Part shown: positions 39,884 to 51,752 of the stretch, one piece after another
Layout: each line of letters begins with the position of its first letter
Numbering within the stretch: the first letter of the stretch is position 1
From: Halomonas socia
Lineage (GTDB): Bacteria > Pseudomonadota > Gammaproteobacteria > Pseudomonadales > Halomonadaceae
DNA: 64,000 nt
Assembly: GCF_010977575.1 (NCBI RefSeq)
Contig: NZ_CP048812.1
Location: 992,001 to 1,056,000, forward strand
Reading direction: 5' to 3'
The notes under the pieces: generated by a model
Seen by the model: the letters and a program-made list of their open reading frames with translations, nothing else
Told to the model about the DNA's origin: nothing
Databases searched by the model: none
Position numbers and translations under genes: made by a program

Positions 39884-42091
39884 ATGAGCAACACACCCGA
39901 CAACCGTTCTTCCACCGAGGCCTCGGCTGGCGACGCGGAAGAGCAGAAAGACGCTTCCGAGCTGCTCGCCGAAGGCGTCGACGAGGAGGTCATCGAGTCC
40001 AACCGGCGGCTGTTCACCGGCTGGCAGTGGGCGCTGTTCGGCGGCCTCGCCGTGGCCTACTCGCTGTTCCACCTGATTACCCTCAACGTGATTCCGATGG
40101 AGACCTGGTCGTACCGGGTGATCCATATCGCCGGCGCACTGATCCTCGGCTACGGCCTCTACACCGGCGGCCGCTTCGCCAGCGACGGCCAGCAGGCGGC
40201 GCCCAAGTGGCAGGCCCTGGTCTCTGGGCTGCTGCTGCTGCCGGCGCTCTATGCGCTGCTGCAGAGCGTGCTGATGTGGCGCACCATCCAGGGCGGCGCC
40301 ATGCGCATCGAGCCGCACGTCGAGGCCTGGCACTACGGCTATCCGCTGATCCTGGCCACCGCCGCGGCGATCGTGATGTCGTGGTGCTACCGCCAGGTGC
40401 GCGAGAAGTGCGCACTGCCCGACCTGGTGCTGATGGTCTGCGCCCTGGCCAGCGCCGGCTACTTCCTGGTCATCTACAACACCCCGCTGCGCATGTCGAC
40501 CGGCACCTCCTTCGCGCCGATGGGCATCTCCTATGCGGCCATCGCCGGCTCGCTGCTGATCCTCGAGATGACCCGCCGGGTCACCGGCAATGCGCTGGTG
40601 ATCATTTCGCTGGTGTTCCTGCTCTATGTCTGGGGCGGGCCCTACCTGCCCGGCTTCCTCGGCTACCCGGGCCTCTCGGTGGGGCGCTTCTTCAGCCAGG
40701 TCTATACCGATGCCGGGATCCTCGGCCCGACCACCGCGGTGTCGTCGACCTATATCATCCTGTTCATCATCTTTGCCGCCTTCCTGCAGGCCTCCAAGGT
40801 CGGCGACTACTTCGTCAACTTCGCCTTCGCCGCCGCCGGCCGCGCCCGCGGCGGCCCGGCCAAGGTCTCGATCTTCGCCTCCGGCCTGATGGGCATGATC
40901 AACGGCACCAGCGCCGGCAACGTGGTCTCCACCGGCTCGCTGACCATCCCGCTGATGAAGAAGGTCGGCTACCCGGCGCGCAGCGCCGGGGCGATCGAGG
41001 CCGCGGCCTCCAGCGGCGGCCAGATCATGCCGCCGATCATGGGCGCCGGCGCCTTCATCATGGCCGAGATCACCGGCATCCCCTACCGTGAGATCGCCGT
41101 GGCGGCGCTGATTCCCGCCGCGCTGTACTTCCTCTCGGTGTACTGCATGGTCGACTTCGAGGCCGCCCGCAAGGGCATGCGCGGCATGCGCAAGGACGAG
41201 ATCCCGCAGTTCCGCCGCCTGATCAAGCATGTCTACCTGTTCGCCCCGATCGTGATCCTGATCGCTGCGCTGTTCATGGGCTACTCGGTGATCCGCGCCG
41301 GTACCCTGGCCACCGCCTCGGCGGCGGTGGTCAGTTGGCTGTCGCCGCACAAGATGGGCATCCGCTCGATCCTCAAGGCGCTGCAGCTGGCCGGCACCAT
41401 GTCGATCCAGATCATCGTGGTCTGCGCCTGTGCCGGGTTGATCGTCGGGGTGATCTCGCTGACCGGGGTCGGCGCGCGCTTCTCGTCGCTGCTGCTGGGC
41501 CTGGCCGGGGTCAGCCAGTTGCTGGCGCTGTTCTTCGCCATGTGCATCTCGATCCTGCTGGGCATGGGCATGCCGACCACGGCGGCCTATGCGGTGGCCG
41601 CCTCGGTGGTCGCGCCGGGCCTGATCGGGATCGGCATCCAGCCGCTGGTGGCGCACTTCTTCGTGTTCTACTTCGCGGTGATGTCGGCGATCACCCCGCC
41701 GGTGGCACTGGCGGCCTACGCCGCCTCGGGCATCTCCGGGGCCAACGCCATGGAGACCTCGACCACCTCGTTCAAGATCGGGCTGGCGGCCTTCATCGTG
41801 CCGTTCATGTTCTTCTACAGCCCGGCGATCCTGATGGAGGGCAGCGGCCTGCAGATCCTGCGCGTCGCGGTGACCGCGACGATCGGCGTGGTGATGCTCG
41901 CCGCGGCGGTGCAGGCGTGGTACTTCGGGGCGGTCAAGGTGTGGCAGCGGTTGCTGCTGCTGGGCGGCGCCATCTGCATGATATACGGCGGCATCTACAC
42001 CGATATCGCCGGCCTGCTGGTGGGCGCTGGCCTGCTGATGATGCAGCGCAGTCTCAAGCGCAGTGGCAACACGCCGCAAACTACGAGTTGA
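39884..42091 (+). CDS. TRAP transporter fused 4TM/12TM permease
   Basis: This is the inner-membrane sodium-coupled permease of the TAXI-TRAP system. The 735-residue protein has an acidic cytosolic N-terminus (about 1-45), a DctQ-like four-helix part (about 50-190), then a DctM-like part with the signatures SGLMGMINGTSAGNVVSTGS and GGQIMPPIMGAGAFIMAEIT. The QM fusion is typical of TAXI systems. A strong terminator follows (42111-42143). Confidence 0.94.
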   Translation: MSNTPDNRSSTEASAGDAEEQKDASELLAEGVDEEVIESNRRLFTGWQWALFGGLAVAYSLFHLITLNVIPMETWSYRVIHIAGALILGYGLYTGGRFASDGQQAAPKWQALVSGLLLLPALYALLQSVLMWRTIQGGAMRIEPHVEAWHYGYPLILATAAAIVMSWCYRQVREKCALPDLVLMVCALASAGYFLVIYNTPLRMSTGTSFAPMGISYAAIAGSLLILEMTRRVTGNALVIISLVFLLYVWGGPYLPGFLGYPGLSVGRFFSQVYTDAGILGPTTAVSSTYIILFIIFAAFLQASKVGDYFVNFAFAAAGRARGGPAKVSIFASGLMGMINGTSAGNVVSTGSLTIPLMKKVGYPARSAGAIEAAASSGGQIMPPIMGAGAFIMAEITGIPYREIAVAALIPAALYFLSVYCMVDFEAARKGMRGMRKDEIPQFRRLIKHVYLFAPIVILIAALFMGYSVIRAGTLATASAAVVSWLSPHKMGIRSILKALQLAGTMSIQIIVVCACAGLIVGVISLTGVGARFSSLLLGLAGVSQLLALFFAMCISILLGMGMPTTAAYAVAASVVAPGLIGIGIQPLVAHFFVFYFAVMSAITPPVALAAYAASGISGANAMETSTTSFKIGLAAFIVPFMFFYSPAILMEGSGLQILRVAVTATIGVVMLAAAVQAWYFGAVKVWQRLLLLGGAICMIYGGIYTDIAGLLVGAGLLMMQRSLKRSGNTPQTTS

Positions 42092-42110
42092 GCAACATCT
42101 AGCACCACCC

Positions 42111-42143
42111 AAAAACGCCGGCCCAAAGGGCCGGCGTTTTTTT
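42111..42143 (+). terminator. Intrinsic terminator after the TRAP permease
   Basis: The stem AACGCCGGCCC/GGGCCGGCGTT with loop AAA is preceded by A5 and followed by T7-8, so it can work for both the TRAP operon (+) and metF (-). Confidence 0.95.
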
Positions 42144-42237
42144 GCGCCTCACATTTGCCAGTGTCGATCCGGGCTAACACCGTTGCACTAAGCAAGGGAC
42201 GCTGGCGGCAGGTCGTAGAGAAGGTCCTAGGCGCAGG

Positions 42238-43077
42238 TCAGGCCAGGTTGTCGAGTACCCGCAGCGAGGCGGTGGCCTGATTGAGGGTATAGAAGTGCAG
42301 GCCGGGTGCGCCACCGTCGAGCAGCCGCTGGCAGAGGCGTGAGACGACCTCTTCGCCGAAGGCCTGGATGCTCTCGCTGTCGTCGCCGTAGGCCTCGAGC
42401 TGCTTGCGCACCCAGCGCGGAATATCGGCGCCGCAAGCGTCGGAGAAGCGCGCCAGCTTGGTGTAGTTGGTGATCGGCATGATGCCGGGCACGATCGGCG
42501 CCTCGACACCCAGCGCGCGGGCACGATCGACGAAGTGGAAGTAGGCCTCGGCGCTGAAGAAGTACTGGGTGATCGCCAGGTTGGCACCGGCCTGCATCTT
42601 GCGCGCGAAGTTCTGCAGGTCGTGCTCGTAGCTTGGCGCCTGGGGATGGCACTCCGGGTAGGCGGCCACGGCGATCTCGAAATGGTCGCCGGTCTCGGCG
42701 CGAATGAACTCGACCAGCTCGTTGGCATAGCGCAGTTCGCCGATACCACCCATGCCCGAGGGCAGGTCGCCGCGCAGCGCCACCAGGCTGTTGACACCGT
42801 CTTCGCGGTACTGAGCCAGTAGCTCACGCAGCTCACCCTTGTCGCTGCCGATGCACGACAGGTGCGGCGCGGTATTGATGCCGCTCTCGCCGATCATCTT
42901 GACCGTGCGCGAGGTGCGCGCCTGGGTCGAGCCACCGGCGCCATAGGTCACCGAGAAGAACCGCGGCCCGCACTTGGCCAGGGCATCGCGCACGCCGACC
43001 AGCTTGTCGCGCCCGGCCTCGGTGTTGGGCGGAAAGAACTCGAAGCTGATGCCCAGCGGATGCTCTTGTACACTCAT
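42238..43077 (-). CDS. metF: 5,10-methylenetetrahydrofolate reductase
   Basis: MetF makes 5-methyltetrahydrofolate with FAD and NADH for methionine synthesis. The 279-residue product has FEFFPPNTEAGRDKL at the start, SVTYGAGGSTQART with the folate-contacting Asp/Thr environment, and ALRGDLPSG. I place the start at ATG 43075-43077; the GTG five codons earlier is possible. No MetJ box (AGACGTCT repeats) was seen upstream. It shares the SAM-cycle theme with ahcY and metK nearby. Confidence 0.96.
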   Translation of the reverse strand: MSVQEHPLGISFEFFPPNTEAGRDKLVGVRDALAKCGPRFFSVTYGAGGSTQARTSRTVKMIGESGINTAPHLSCIGSDKGELRELLAQYREDGVNSLVALRGDLPSGMGGIGELRYANELVEFIRAETGDHFEIAVAAYPECHPQAPSYEHDLQNFARKMQAGANLAITQYFFSAEAYFHFVDRARALGVEAPIVPGIMPITNYTKLARFSDACGADIPRWVRKQLEAYGDDSESIQAFGEEVVSRLCQRLLDGGAPGLHFYTLNQATASLRVLDNLA

Positions 43078-43256
43078 CGACTCAATCCTCACGGGTCGCC
43101 TGCTCAGGCGACGCGGCTAACGGGTGACATGGCGCCATGGCCTGATAGGGTCGCATTCTGACGACTCGGCGTCGCGCCGGCCAATGAAAGTTTCCCGGCC
43201 CGCGTATCAATTTCATTCATGTTGGCGGCTTCACGTGCCCGGCAAGAGCGGGCATC

Positions 43257-44228
43257 ATGAGCCATCTTGCATGGACGGAGACACCCAGCGTGGAACTCGA
43301 TCTCGCCGGCACCCTGATGGCCCCGCTGTGGATGCTGCTGGCCTACGTCGGTCTGGGGGTAGCATGCGCCCGCTGGCTGGCGCTGGAAGCACGCCCCATC
43401 GCCACTCTGCTGATCTACCTGATTGCCCCGCTCACGGTGTTCCGCGGCCTCACCCTGGGCGGGCCGACGCTGGGCTACCTGGTGCTGACGCTGGGCACCT
43501 TCGTCGCCGCCAGCCTGGTGGCGATGTTCGCCAACCGCCTGGCACGGCGCTGGTTTGCCCCCCAGGAGGCGGCGGTGCTGGCGTTCTCCGCCGGCACCGG
43601 CAATACCGGCTACTTCGGCCTGCCGGTGGCGATGGTGCTGCTGCCCGCCGAGGGCGTCACCATATACCTGTTCTGCATGCTCGGCGTGACCCTCTACGAG
43701 TTCACGGTGGGCTTCTACCTCAGCGCCCGCGGCCGCTTCTCGATGCGCCAGAGCCTGGCCAAGATCGCCCGCCTGCCACTGGTCTACGCCTTCGTCGCGG
43801 CGCTGGTGGCGAGCGGCGTGGGATTGTCGGTGCCCGCTGGGCTGATGGACGGCCTGGCGGTATTCCCCGCCACCTATACCCTACTCGGCATGATGGTGAT
43901 CGGCATGACCCTGGGTCGGGTGACCGTGCGCGAGGTGGATGGGCGCTTCATCGCTGCCTGCGTGGTGCTGCGCTACGCCGTGTGGCCGCTGCTCGCCGGC
44001 CTTGCCGTGCTGGCGCTGCAGGCCACCCTGGGCATCGATGAACAACTGGCCCTGGCGCTACTGCTGGTCGGCGTGGTGCCGATGGCCGCCAACGTGGTGG
44101 TGGTGGCCATGGAGCTCGACATCCGCCCCGAGAAGGGCGCCATTGCCGTGCTCCTGACCACCCTGATGGCGCCGCTGCTGATCCCCTTCTACCTCTATGC
44201 CCTAACGCGGCTGCTGGGGCTCGCTTGA
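43257..44228 (+). CDS. AEC-family auxin-efflux-carrier-like transporter
   Basis: The 323-residue membrane protein has about ten helices in two inverted halves and the motif FSAGTGNTGYFGLPVAM near residue 110, as in bacterial AEC permeases for malonate, malate or unknown acids. The ATG at 43257 lacks a strong ribosome site; an internal GTG at about 43290, after GGAGAC, is an alternative. The substrate is not known. Confidence 0.85.
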   Translation: MSHLAWTETPSVELDLAGTLMAPLWMLLAYVGLGVACARWLALEARPIATLLIYLIAPLTVFRGLTLGGPTLGYLVLTLGTFVAASLVAMFANRLARRWFAPQEAAVLAFSAGTGNTGYFGLPVAMVLLPAEGVTIYLFCMLGVTLYEFTVGFYLSARGRFSMRQSLAKIARLPLVYAFVAALVASGVGLSVPAGLMDGLAVFPATYTLLGMMVIGMTLGRVTVREVDGRFIAACVVLRYAVWPLLAGLAVLALQATLGIDEQLALALLLVGVVPMAANVVVVAMELDIRPEKGAIAVLLTTLMAPLLIPFYLYALTRLLGLA

Positions 44229-44293
44229 GCACTTGCGAGATACCGCGACCCGGCTAGCCTGAAAGAGCGATCTTCTCTACCTGGGGGCGAATC

Positions 44294-44647
44294 ATGCTCA
44301 GACGACAGTTACTGACAGGCGGCCTGCTGGTCGGGCTAATACTGGCGGCACCGCTAAGCGCGCATCACGGCTGGACCGGGGGCGAGACCATCGAACTCGA
44401 GGGCACCATCACCGCGACACGCCTGGGTAACCCCCATGGCGAAGTCGTGCTCGACGTCGACGGAGACGACTGGACGATAGAGGTAGGCCAGCCCTGGCGC
44501 AACGAGCGTGCGGGCCTGGCCGAGGGCGACTTGCGTGAAGGCGCGGCGCTGCGCGTCTCCGGCGAGCATGCCGGCGAGCAGCTGCTCAAGGCCGAGCAAC
44601 TGTGGATCGGCGAGCAGCACTACGTGCTCTACCCCGGCCGTATCTGA
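44294..44647 (+). CDS. Exported DUF6152-like protein
   Basis: The 117-residue product has a signal peptide (cut near LSA-HH, residue 23), then a mature start HHGWTGGETIELEGTITATR and a small beta domain of 90 residues with VVLDVDGDDWTIEVGQPWRN. This pattern matches DUF6152 proteins. The mature protein begins with two His residues, which could bind a metal. It is 9 bp upstream of a DUF6644-like membrane gene and is probably cotranscribed. Function unknown. Confidence 0.75.
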   Translation: MLRRQLLTGGLLVGLILAAPLSAHHGWTGGETIELEGTITATRLGNPHGEVVLDVDGDDWTIEVGQPWRNERAGLAEGDLREGAALRVSGEHAGEQLLKAEQLWIGEQHYVLYPGRI

Positions 44648-44656
44648 CCCCAACCC

Positions 44657-45111
44657 ATGCAAGGGTGGCTGAATCAGCTGGCCGGCACCGCGCTGGCCGA
44701 ATGGGTGCAGGTCTCGCGCTGGGGGTATGCCGGCATCAACACCCTGCATGTGCTGGGTATCGCGCTGCTGTTCGGGAGCATCGCAGCGCTCGACCTGCGC
44801 CTGCTGGGCGCTGGCCGTCATCTATCGCTGTTCGCCGTGGCGCGCCTGCTGCAGCCGCTGGCCATCGCGGGCCTGCTGCTGGCATTGGCCAGCGGCACAC
44901 TGCTGTTCCTCGCCGACCCCAGCGGCTACGCCGCCACACCGCTGTTCCTCTTCAAGCTAGGGGTGATCGTCCTGGCCATCGCCAACGCGGTGGCGCTCAA
45001 TCTTGCCCCTGGCCTGGCACAAGCGAGTCCCCGGCGCCTGCGCAGCGCCGCCCTGGCCTCGCTGCTGCTGTGGCTAGCGGCGCTGATCGCGGGGCGGATG
45101 CTGGCTTTCAT

Positions 45112-45115
<4 letters not shown>
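44657..45115 (+). CDS. DUF6644-like four-helix membrane protein
   Basis: The 152-residue protein has four hydrophobic helices (about 25-45, 60-85, 90-112 and 127-150) and the motif [20 protein letters not shown] with a His inside helix 1. Together with the exported DUF6152 partner it may form a small membrane metal- or haem-related module; this is inference. Its stop overlaps the end of the convergent ahcY by 4 bp. Confidence 0.7.
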
Positions 45116-46521
<1,406 letters not shown>

Positions 46522-46543
46522 GGGTCTACTCCATTCCGGGGAA

Positions 46544-46620
46544 TGGGCGCCGTTGCCTATGCCCAACCTGCCCGAGCCTCGCACCCGCCTGCCCGGCGGG
46601 TGCTGCAGCGCCCCTCGAGC
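46544..46620 (-). promoter_or_regulatory. SAH riboswitch upstream of ahcY
   Basis: The minus strand shows the whole fold: P1 GCTCGAG/CTCGGGC (46614-46620 with 46570-46576), P2 GCACCCGCC/GGCGGGTGC with a 5-nt loop, the conserved GGGGCGCTGCAGC and GAGGCTCGG segments, and the pseudoknot GGGCGC with GCGCCC in AACGGCGCCC (46545-46553). It ends about 22 nt before the ahcY start. SAH riboswitches turn on ahcY when SAH builds up. Confidence 0.93.
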
Positions 46621-46720
46621 AGCAGCAACCTAACCATGGAGTCGTCGACTCCGGATTCGGTTCCAACGTCTTCAGTTCAAACCAGCCGGTGGAGTTTTTC
46701 AAATCGCGCTACCAACGCAA

Positions 46721-46751
46721 GACGCCCGGCTGCCATCGACAGCCGGGCGTC
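46721..46751 (-). terminator. Terminator hairpin after metK
   Basis: A perfect 12-bp stem GACGCCCGGCTG/CAGCCGGGCGTC with a 7-nt loop lies 20 bp after the metK stop. The following minus-strand sequence TTGCGTTGG is only partly T-rich. The ahcY promoter must lie between here and the riboswitch, but I could not assign it. Confidence 0.7.
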
Positions 46752-46770
46752 CGGGGAGGCCTGGAACCGA

Positions 46771-47991
46771 TTACAGGCCGGCGGCGGCCTTCAGCGCCTC
46801 GGCCTTGTCGACCTTCTCCCAGGGGAAGGCAGTGAAGGTCTCGGTGTGCTCGCGGCCGTCGACATCGGTCCAGGTGTAGGAGGTCTCGAACGGCTCGCGA
46901 CCGAAGTGGCCGTAGGCTGCGGTGAGGCGATACATGGGATGCAGCAGGTCGAGCATGCGGGTGATGGCGTTGGGGCGCAGATCGAAGTGCTCGCGCACCA
47001 GCTCGATGATCTTGGCGTCGGCGACCCTGCCGGTGCCGAAGGTATCGATCGACACCGAGGTCGGCTCGGCCACGCCGATCGCGTAGGAGACCTGGATCTC
47101 GCACTTGTCGGCGAGCCCCGCGGCGACGATGTTCTTGGCCACGTAGCGCCCGGCGTAGGCAGCGCTGCGGTCGACCTTGGAGGGGTCCTTGCCGGAGAAG
47201 GCGCCGCCGCCGTGACGCGCCATGCCGCCGTAGGTATCGACGATGATCTTGCGCCCGGTCAGGCCGCAGTCGCCCACCGGCCCGCCGATCACGAACTTAC
47301 CGGTGGGATTGATGTGGTACTTGGTGGTGTCGTCGAGCCATTTGCCGGGCAGCACCTGCTCGATGATCTCGCGCTTGACCATCTTGCGCAGCGCCTCCTG
47401 CTCGATCTCCGGGTCGTGCTGGGTGGAGAGCACCACCGCATCGACGCCGCACGGCTTGCCCTCGGCGTCGTAGCGGAAGGTCACCTGGCTCTTGGCGTCC
47501 GGCCGCAGCCACGGCAGCAGCCCCTGCTTGCGCAGCTCGGCCTGGCGCTCCACCAGGCGGTGGGCGTAGTGGATCGGCGCCGGCATGTAGCTTGCGGTCT
47601 CGTTGGTGGCATAGCCGAACATCAGCCCCTGGTCGCCGGCGCCCTGGTCTTCGGGCTTGCTGCGGTCGACACCCTGGGCGATATCCACGCTCTGCTTGCC
47701 GATCAGGTTGAGCACGCCGCAGGTCTCGCCGTCAAAGCCGACGTCCGAGGAGGTGTAGCCGATCTCGGTGATCACCTCGCGCACCAGCGCCTCGAGATCG
47801 ACCCAGGCGGTGGTCGAAATCTCGCCGGCGACGATCGCCACCCCGGTCTTGACCAGCGTCTCGCAGGCCACCCGTGCCTGCTTGTCGCGGGCGATGATGG
47901 CATCCAGCACCGCATCGGAGATCTGGTCGGCGATCTTGTCAGGATGGCCCTCGGAAACGGACTCTGAGGTAAACAAGGAGTATTCGCTCAT
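46771..47991 (-). CDS. metK: S-adenosylmethionine synthetase
   Basis: MetK makes SAM from methionine and ATP. The 406-residue product has [20 protein letters not shown], the hexapeptide GAGDQG in the SAM-synthase signature, and the P-loop-like [18 protein letters not shown]. It is transcribed alongside ahcY, upstream of it, and divergently from tkt. A TAGAAT at 48061-48066 (minus strand) could be its -10, with no good -35. Confidence 0.98.
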   Translation of the reverse strand: MSEYSLFTSESVSEGHPDKIADQISDAVLDAIIARDKQARVACETLVKTGVAIVAGEISTTAWVDLEALVREVITEIGYTSSDVGFDGETCGVLNLIGKQSVDIAQGVDRSKPEDQGAGDQGLMFGYATNETASYMPAPIHYAHRLVERQAELRKQGLLPWLRPDAKSQVTFRYDAEGKPCGVDAVVLSTQHDPEIEQEALRKMVKREIIEQVLPGKWLDDTTKYHINPTGKFVIGGPVGDCGLTGRKIIVDTYGGMARHGGGAFSGKDPSKVDRSAAYAGRYVAKNIVAAGLADKCEIQVSYAIGVAEPTSVSIDTFGTGRVADAKIIELVREHFDLRPNAITRMLDLLHPMYRLTAAYGHFGREPFETSYTWTDVDGREHTETFTAFPWEKVDKAEALKAAAGL

Positions 47992-48258
47992 GGCGTGCTC
48001 GACCCTTTGGGGAATAGAGGAAGCGGAGTAGAGAGGCGGCCCACGGGGCTCGGTGAGAAAATTCTACACAGCCCCAGGTCCGGTTCCTAGGCCAACACCC
48101 GGCAATGATTTGATGGATCGGCGCATCTCGGCGACAATAAGCGCCTGTTTTGTACGTCGACCGTCGGCGCCCCAGCCTTGGCGTTTCGCGGCCACGGCCC
48201 GATGCCGGGCTCGACCACGTCATCCCCACCATTGCCGCCGCAGGCGAGGAGCTACTCA

Positions 48259-50250
48259 ATGCCGTCCCGTTTCGAACTGGCCAATGCCATTCGCGCGCTG
48301 TCCATGGATGCCGTACAGAAGGCCAAGTCCGGCCACCCCGGTGCCCCCATGGGCATGGCCGATATCGCCGAGGTGCTGTGGAACGATCACCTGAGCCACA
48401 ACCCGGCCAACCCCCACTGGGCCAACCGCGACCGCTTCGTGCTCTCCAACGGCCACGGCTCGATGCTGCTCTACTCGCTGCTGCACCTGTCCGGCTATGC
48501 GCTGGGCCTCGAGGATCTGCAGAACTTCCGCCAGCTGCACTCCAGGACCCCGGGCCACCCGGAGCTGGGCTACACCGCCGGCGTCGAGACCACCACCGGG
48601 CCGCTGGGCCAGGGCCTGGCCAACGCGGTGGGCATGGCCATTGCCGAGCGTACCCTGGCGGCGCAGTTCAATCGTCCTGGTCACACCGTCATCGACCATC
48701 GCACCTGGTGTTTCCTCGGCGACGGTTGCCTAATGGAGGGCATCTCCCACGAGGTGGCGTCATTGGCCGGCACCCAGGGCCTGGGCAAGCTGGTGGCCGT
48801 CTATGACGACAACGGTATTTCCATCGACGGCGAGGTGGAAGGCTGGTTCACCGACGATACCGCCAAGCGCTTCGAGGCCTACGGCTGGCACGTGGTGCCC
48901 AACGTCGACGGCCACAAGCCCGAGGAGATTCAGGCCGCCATCGAGCTGGCCAAGCAGCACGACGACAAGCCGAGCCTGATCATCTGCAAGACCATCATCG
49001 GCTTCGGTGCGCCCAACAAGCAGGGCAAGGAGGAGTGCCACGGCGCCGCCCTGGGCGACGACGAGGTGGCCGCGGCACGCGTCCAGCTCGACTGGCCGCA
49101 TGCGCCCTTCCATGTCCCGGAAGCGATCTACCAGGGCTGGGACGCCACGGCCCGTGGCGCCGAGCTAGAGCAGGCGTGGGAGGCGCGCCTGGCGCGCTAC
49201 GCCGAGGCCTTCCCCGCCGAGGCCGCCGAGCTCCAGCGCCGCCTCAAGGGCGAGCTGCCCAGCGACCTGGGCAGCGAAGCGCTGGTCGAGCAGGCCCAGG
49301 AGAAGGCCGAGAGCATCGCGTCGCGCAAGGCCTCGCTGGCCTGCCTCAACGCACTCGGCCCGCAACTGCCCGAGCTGCTCGGCGGCAGCGCCGATCTGGC
49401 ACCCTCCAACCTGACCTTCTGGAGCGGCGCCAAGGCGATCTCCCAGCAGGACGCCAGCGGTAACTACCTGCACTACGGCGTGCGCGAGTTCGGCATGGGC
49501 GCGATCATGAACGGCATCGCCGTGCACGGCGGTTTCGTGCCCTACGGCGCGACCTTCCTGACCTTCATGGAGTACATGCACAACGCCGTGCGCATGGCGG
49601 CGATCATGAACCAGCAGGCGATCTACGTCTTCACCCACGACTCCATCGGCCTGGGCGAAGATGGCCCCACCCACCAGCCCATCGAGCAGTTGGGGGCGCT
49701 GCGCTCGACGCCCAACCTGGCAACCTGGCGACCCTGCGATGCGGTCGAGACCGCCGCCGCCTGGGATGCCGCCCTGAAGCGCCATAGCGGCCCCACCGCG
49801 CTGGTGCTGTCGCGCCAGAACCTGCCCCACCAGCAGCGCGACAAGGCGCAGCTGGCCAATATCCAGCGCGGTGGCTATGTGCTGCGCGACTGTGACGGCA
49901 CCCCGGAGCTGATCCTGATCGCCACCGGCTCCGAGGTCGGCCTGGCCATGGACGCCGCCGCCGAGCTGGAGGCCAAGGGCCGCGCCGTACGCGTCGTCTC
50001 GCTGCCCTCCACCAGCACCTTCGACGCCCAGCACGCCGACTACCGCGAGAGCGTACTGCCGCGCAGCGTGACTAAGCGCATCGCCATCGAGGCCAGCCAC
50101 TACGCCTACTGGTACAAGTACGTCGGCCTGGATGGCGACATCCTCGGCATGCAGACCTTCGGCGAGTCGGCCCCCGCCGGCGACCTGTTCAAGCACTTCG
50201 GCTTCACTGTCGATAACCTGGTCGACAAGGCCGAGACACTGCTGGGCTGA
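48259..50250 (+). CDS. tkt: Transketolase
   Basis: Transketolase moves two-carbon units between sugar phosphates in the pentose phosphate pathway with thiamine diphosphate. The 663-residue product starts [20 protein letters not shown], with the TPP motif [18 protein letters not shown] and the central [19 protein letters not shown] block. GAGGAG lies about 7 nt before the chosen ATG; the longer open frame upstream is not conserved. It is near epd-pgk-fba as in many gammaproteobacteria. Confidence 0.97.
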   Translation: MPSRFELANAIRALSMDAVQKAKSGHPGAPMGMADIAEVLWNDHLSHNPANPHWANRDRFVLSNGHGSMLLYSLLHLSGYALGLEDLQNFRQLHSRTPGHPELGYTAGVETTTGPLGQGLANAVGMAIAERTLAAQFNRPGHTVIDHRTWCFLGDGCLMEGISHEVASLAGTQGLGKLVAVYDDNGISIDGEVEGWFTDDTAKRFEAYGWHVVPNVDGHKPEEIQAAIELAKQHDDKPSLIICKTIIGFGAPNKQGKEECHGAALGDDEVAAARVQLDWPHAPFHVPEAIYQGWDATARGAELEQAWEARLARYAEAFPAEAAELQRRLKGELPSDLGSEALVEQAQEKAESIASRKASLACLNALGPQLPELLGGSADLAPSNLTFWSGAKAISQQDASGNYLHYGVREFGMGAIMNGIAVHGGFVPYGATFLTFMEYMHNAVRMAAIMNQQAIYVFTHDSIGLGEDGPTHQPIEQLGALRSTPNLATWRPCDAVETAAAWDAALKRHSGPTALVLSRQNLPHQQRDKAQLANIQRGGYVLRDCDGTPELILIATGSEVGLAMDAAAELEAKGRAVRVVSLPSTSTFDAQHADYRESVLPRSVTKRIAIEASHYAYWYKYVGLDGDILGMQTFGESAPAGDLFKHFGFTVDNLVDKAETLLG

Positions 50251-50277
50251 TTCTTAACCAGCACCGGCAACTATCAG

Positions 50278-50307
50278 AATGGGCACGACCTGGCGGTCGT
50301 GCCCATT
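50278..50307. terminator. Intrinsic terminator between tkt and class I aldolase
   Basis: AATGGGCACGACC pairs with GGTCGTGCCCATT around a 4-nt loop, followed by TTATTT on the plus strand. It serves tkt and perhaps the convergent fbaB. Confidence 0.9.
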
Positions 50308-50333
50308 TTATTTGCGGTGGCCGAGGTGTGTCC

Positions 50334-51386
50334 TCAGGCCACGGTCACGCTGTTGTCGAGATAGACGTCCTGAATAGCGTTGAGCAGCTCGACCCCCTCG
50401 GCCATCGGCTTCTGGAACGCCTTGCGCCCGGAGATCAGGCCCATGCCGCCGGCACGCTTGTTGATCACCGCGGTGCGTACCGCCTCGCCGAGGTCGGAGT
50501 GCCCCTTGGAGCCGCCGCCGGAGTTGATCAGCCCGGCGCGGCCCATGAAACAGTTGGCCACCTGGTAGCGGGCCAGGTCGATGGGATGATCGCTGGTCAG
50601 CTCGTCATAGACCTTGTCGTGGGTATGGCCGAAGCCCACGGCGCGATAGCCGCCATTGGTCTCAGGCAGCTTCTGCTTGACGATATCGGCCTTGAGGGTC
50701 GCCGCCAGGTGGTTGGCCTGGCTGGTGAGGTCGGCGGCAACGTGATAGTCGGTGCCGTCGTGCTTGAAGGCCGGGTTGCGCAGGTAGGCCCACAGCACCG
50801 TGACCATGCCCAACTGGTGGGCGCGCTCGAAGGCCTCGCTGATCTCCATGATCTGGCGGCGGCTCTCGTGGGAGCCGAAGTAAATGGTCGCGCCCACCGC
50901 CGCACAGCCCATGTCGTGGGCCTGCTCGACCTCGGCGAACAGCGTCTGGTCGTAGATTGCCGGGTAACTCAGGGTCTCGTTGTGATTGAGCTTGAGCATC
51001 ATCGGGATCTTGTGGGCATAGCGCCGCGCCACCGACGACAGAACGCCCAGCGTCGAGGCCACGCCGTTGCAGCCGCCCTGGATGGCAAGCTCGACGATAT
51101 TGGCCGGGTCGAAGTACAGCGGATTGGGCGCGAAGGAGGCCCCCGCCGAGTGCTCGATGCCCTGATCCACCGGCAGCAGGCTGAGGTAGCCGGTGCCCGC
51201 CAGCCGGCCGTGGCCATAGAAGGCCTGCAGGTTGCGCAGCACCGCCGGGCTGCGGTCGCTGTCGGCCATCACGCGGTCGATGAAATCGGGGCCAGGCAGG
51301 TGCAGGCTGTCGCGGCGCACGCCCTGGCAGGTGTGGCCAAGCAGGGAATCGGCGTCTTGGCCTAGCAAGGCGGCAATATCCGTCAT
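50334..51386 (-). CDS. fbaB: Fructose-bisphosphate aldolase class I (FbaB/DhnA type)
   Basis: This 350-residue Schiff-base aldolase cleaves fructose 1,6-bisphosphate without metal. It shows the DhnA-type blocks [29 protein letters not shown] (candidate region for an active Lys) and [21 protein letters not shown] start at ATG 51384-51386, 8 nt after AGGA; a 13-codon extension is unlikely. A class II aldolase is also encoded 4 kb away. It may serve gluconeogenesis, as FbaB does in E. coli. Confidence 0.93.
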   Translation of the reverse strand: MTDIAALLGQDADSLLGHTCQGVRRDSLHLPGPDFIDRVMADSDRSPAVLRNLQAFYGHGRLAGTGYLSLLPVDQGIEHSAGASFAPNPLYFDPANIVELAIQGGCNGVASTLGVLSSVARRYAHKIPMMLKLNHNETLSYPAIYDQTLFAEVEQAHDMGCAAVGATIYFGSHESRRQIMEISEAFERAHQLGMVTVLWAYLRNPAFKHDGTDYHVAADLTSQANHLAATLKADIVKQKLPETNGGYRAVGFGHTHDKVYDELTSDHPIDLARYQVANCFMGRAGLINSGGGSKGHSDLGEAVRTAVINKRAGGMGLISGRKAFQKPMAEGVELLNAIQDVYLDNSVTVA

Positions 51387-51752
51387 GGTGTCATCCTCTA
51401 CATCCGTGAAGTGGGGTGGGTGCAATGTGCGTGGCGCGAAGCGACCCCCTTAGCGTAGAGGAAATGCCGCCCCAATGCAGGGGCAGCGGTTCACCGCTCA
51501 GACGACCTGGATCTCGATGGCCAGATCATCGAGAGCGCCATCGGCAACGTCCTCTGACGGAACCAGTCGCGGCGCCGGGATGCGCCGCTATCGAAACGCT
51601 TGAGATCTCCGAACATATCGAACACCGCCAACGTGTGGCAGGTTGTGGAATGAGGCCACAGAGCTGACAGGGCCTCTATAATCTGCAAAATAGGAGCGCT
51701 CGGCCGGCTTTCAAGCCCCTGCCAACGATTTTTTACACGACCAAGGATGCTT
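51387..51752. other. 366-bp gap between fbaB and lrgA
   Basis: No intact gene is visible. A perfect TATAAT lies at 51677-51682, 71 bp before lrgA, but no matching -35 was found at 16-18 bp. On the minus strand at 51498-51600 short frames read like a coding remnant broken by a frameshift (see findings). The rest has no clear structure. Confidence 0.5.

Noticed and set aside
39812-42112. 766-codon open frame on the minus strand
   Set aside because: It is antisense to the TRAP permease and consists of His/Arg/Gly-rich low-complexity sequence.
43078-43256. MetJ or other methionine operator before metF
   Set aside because: No AGACGTCT-like repeats were found; only a short ATGGCGCCAT palindrome is present.
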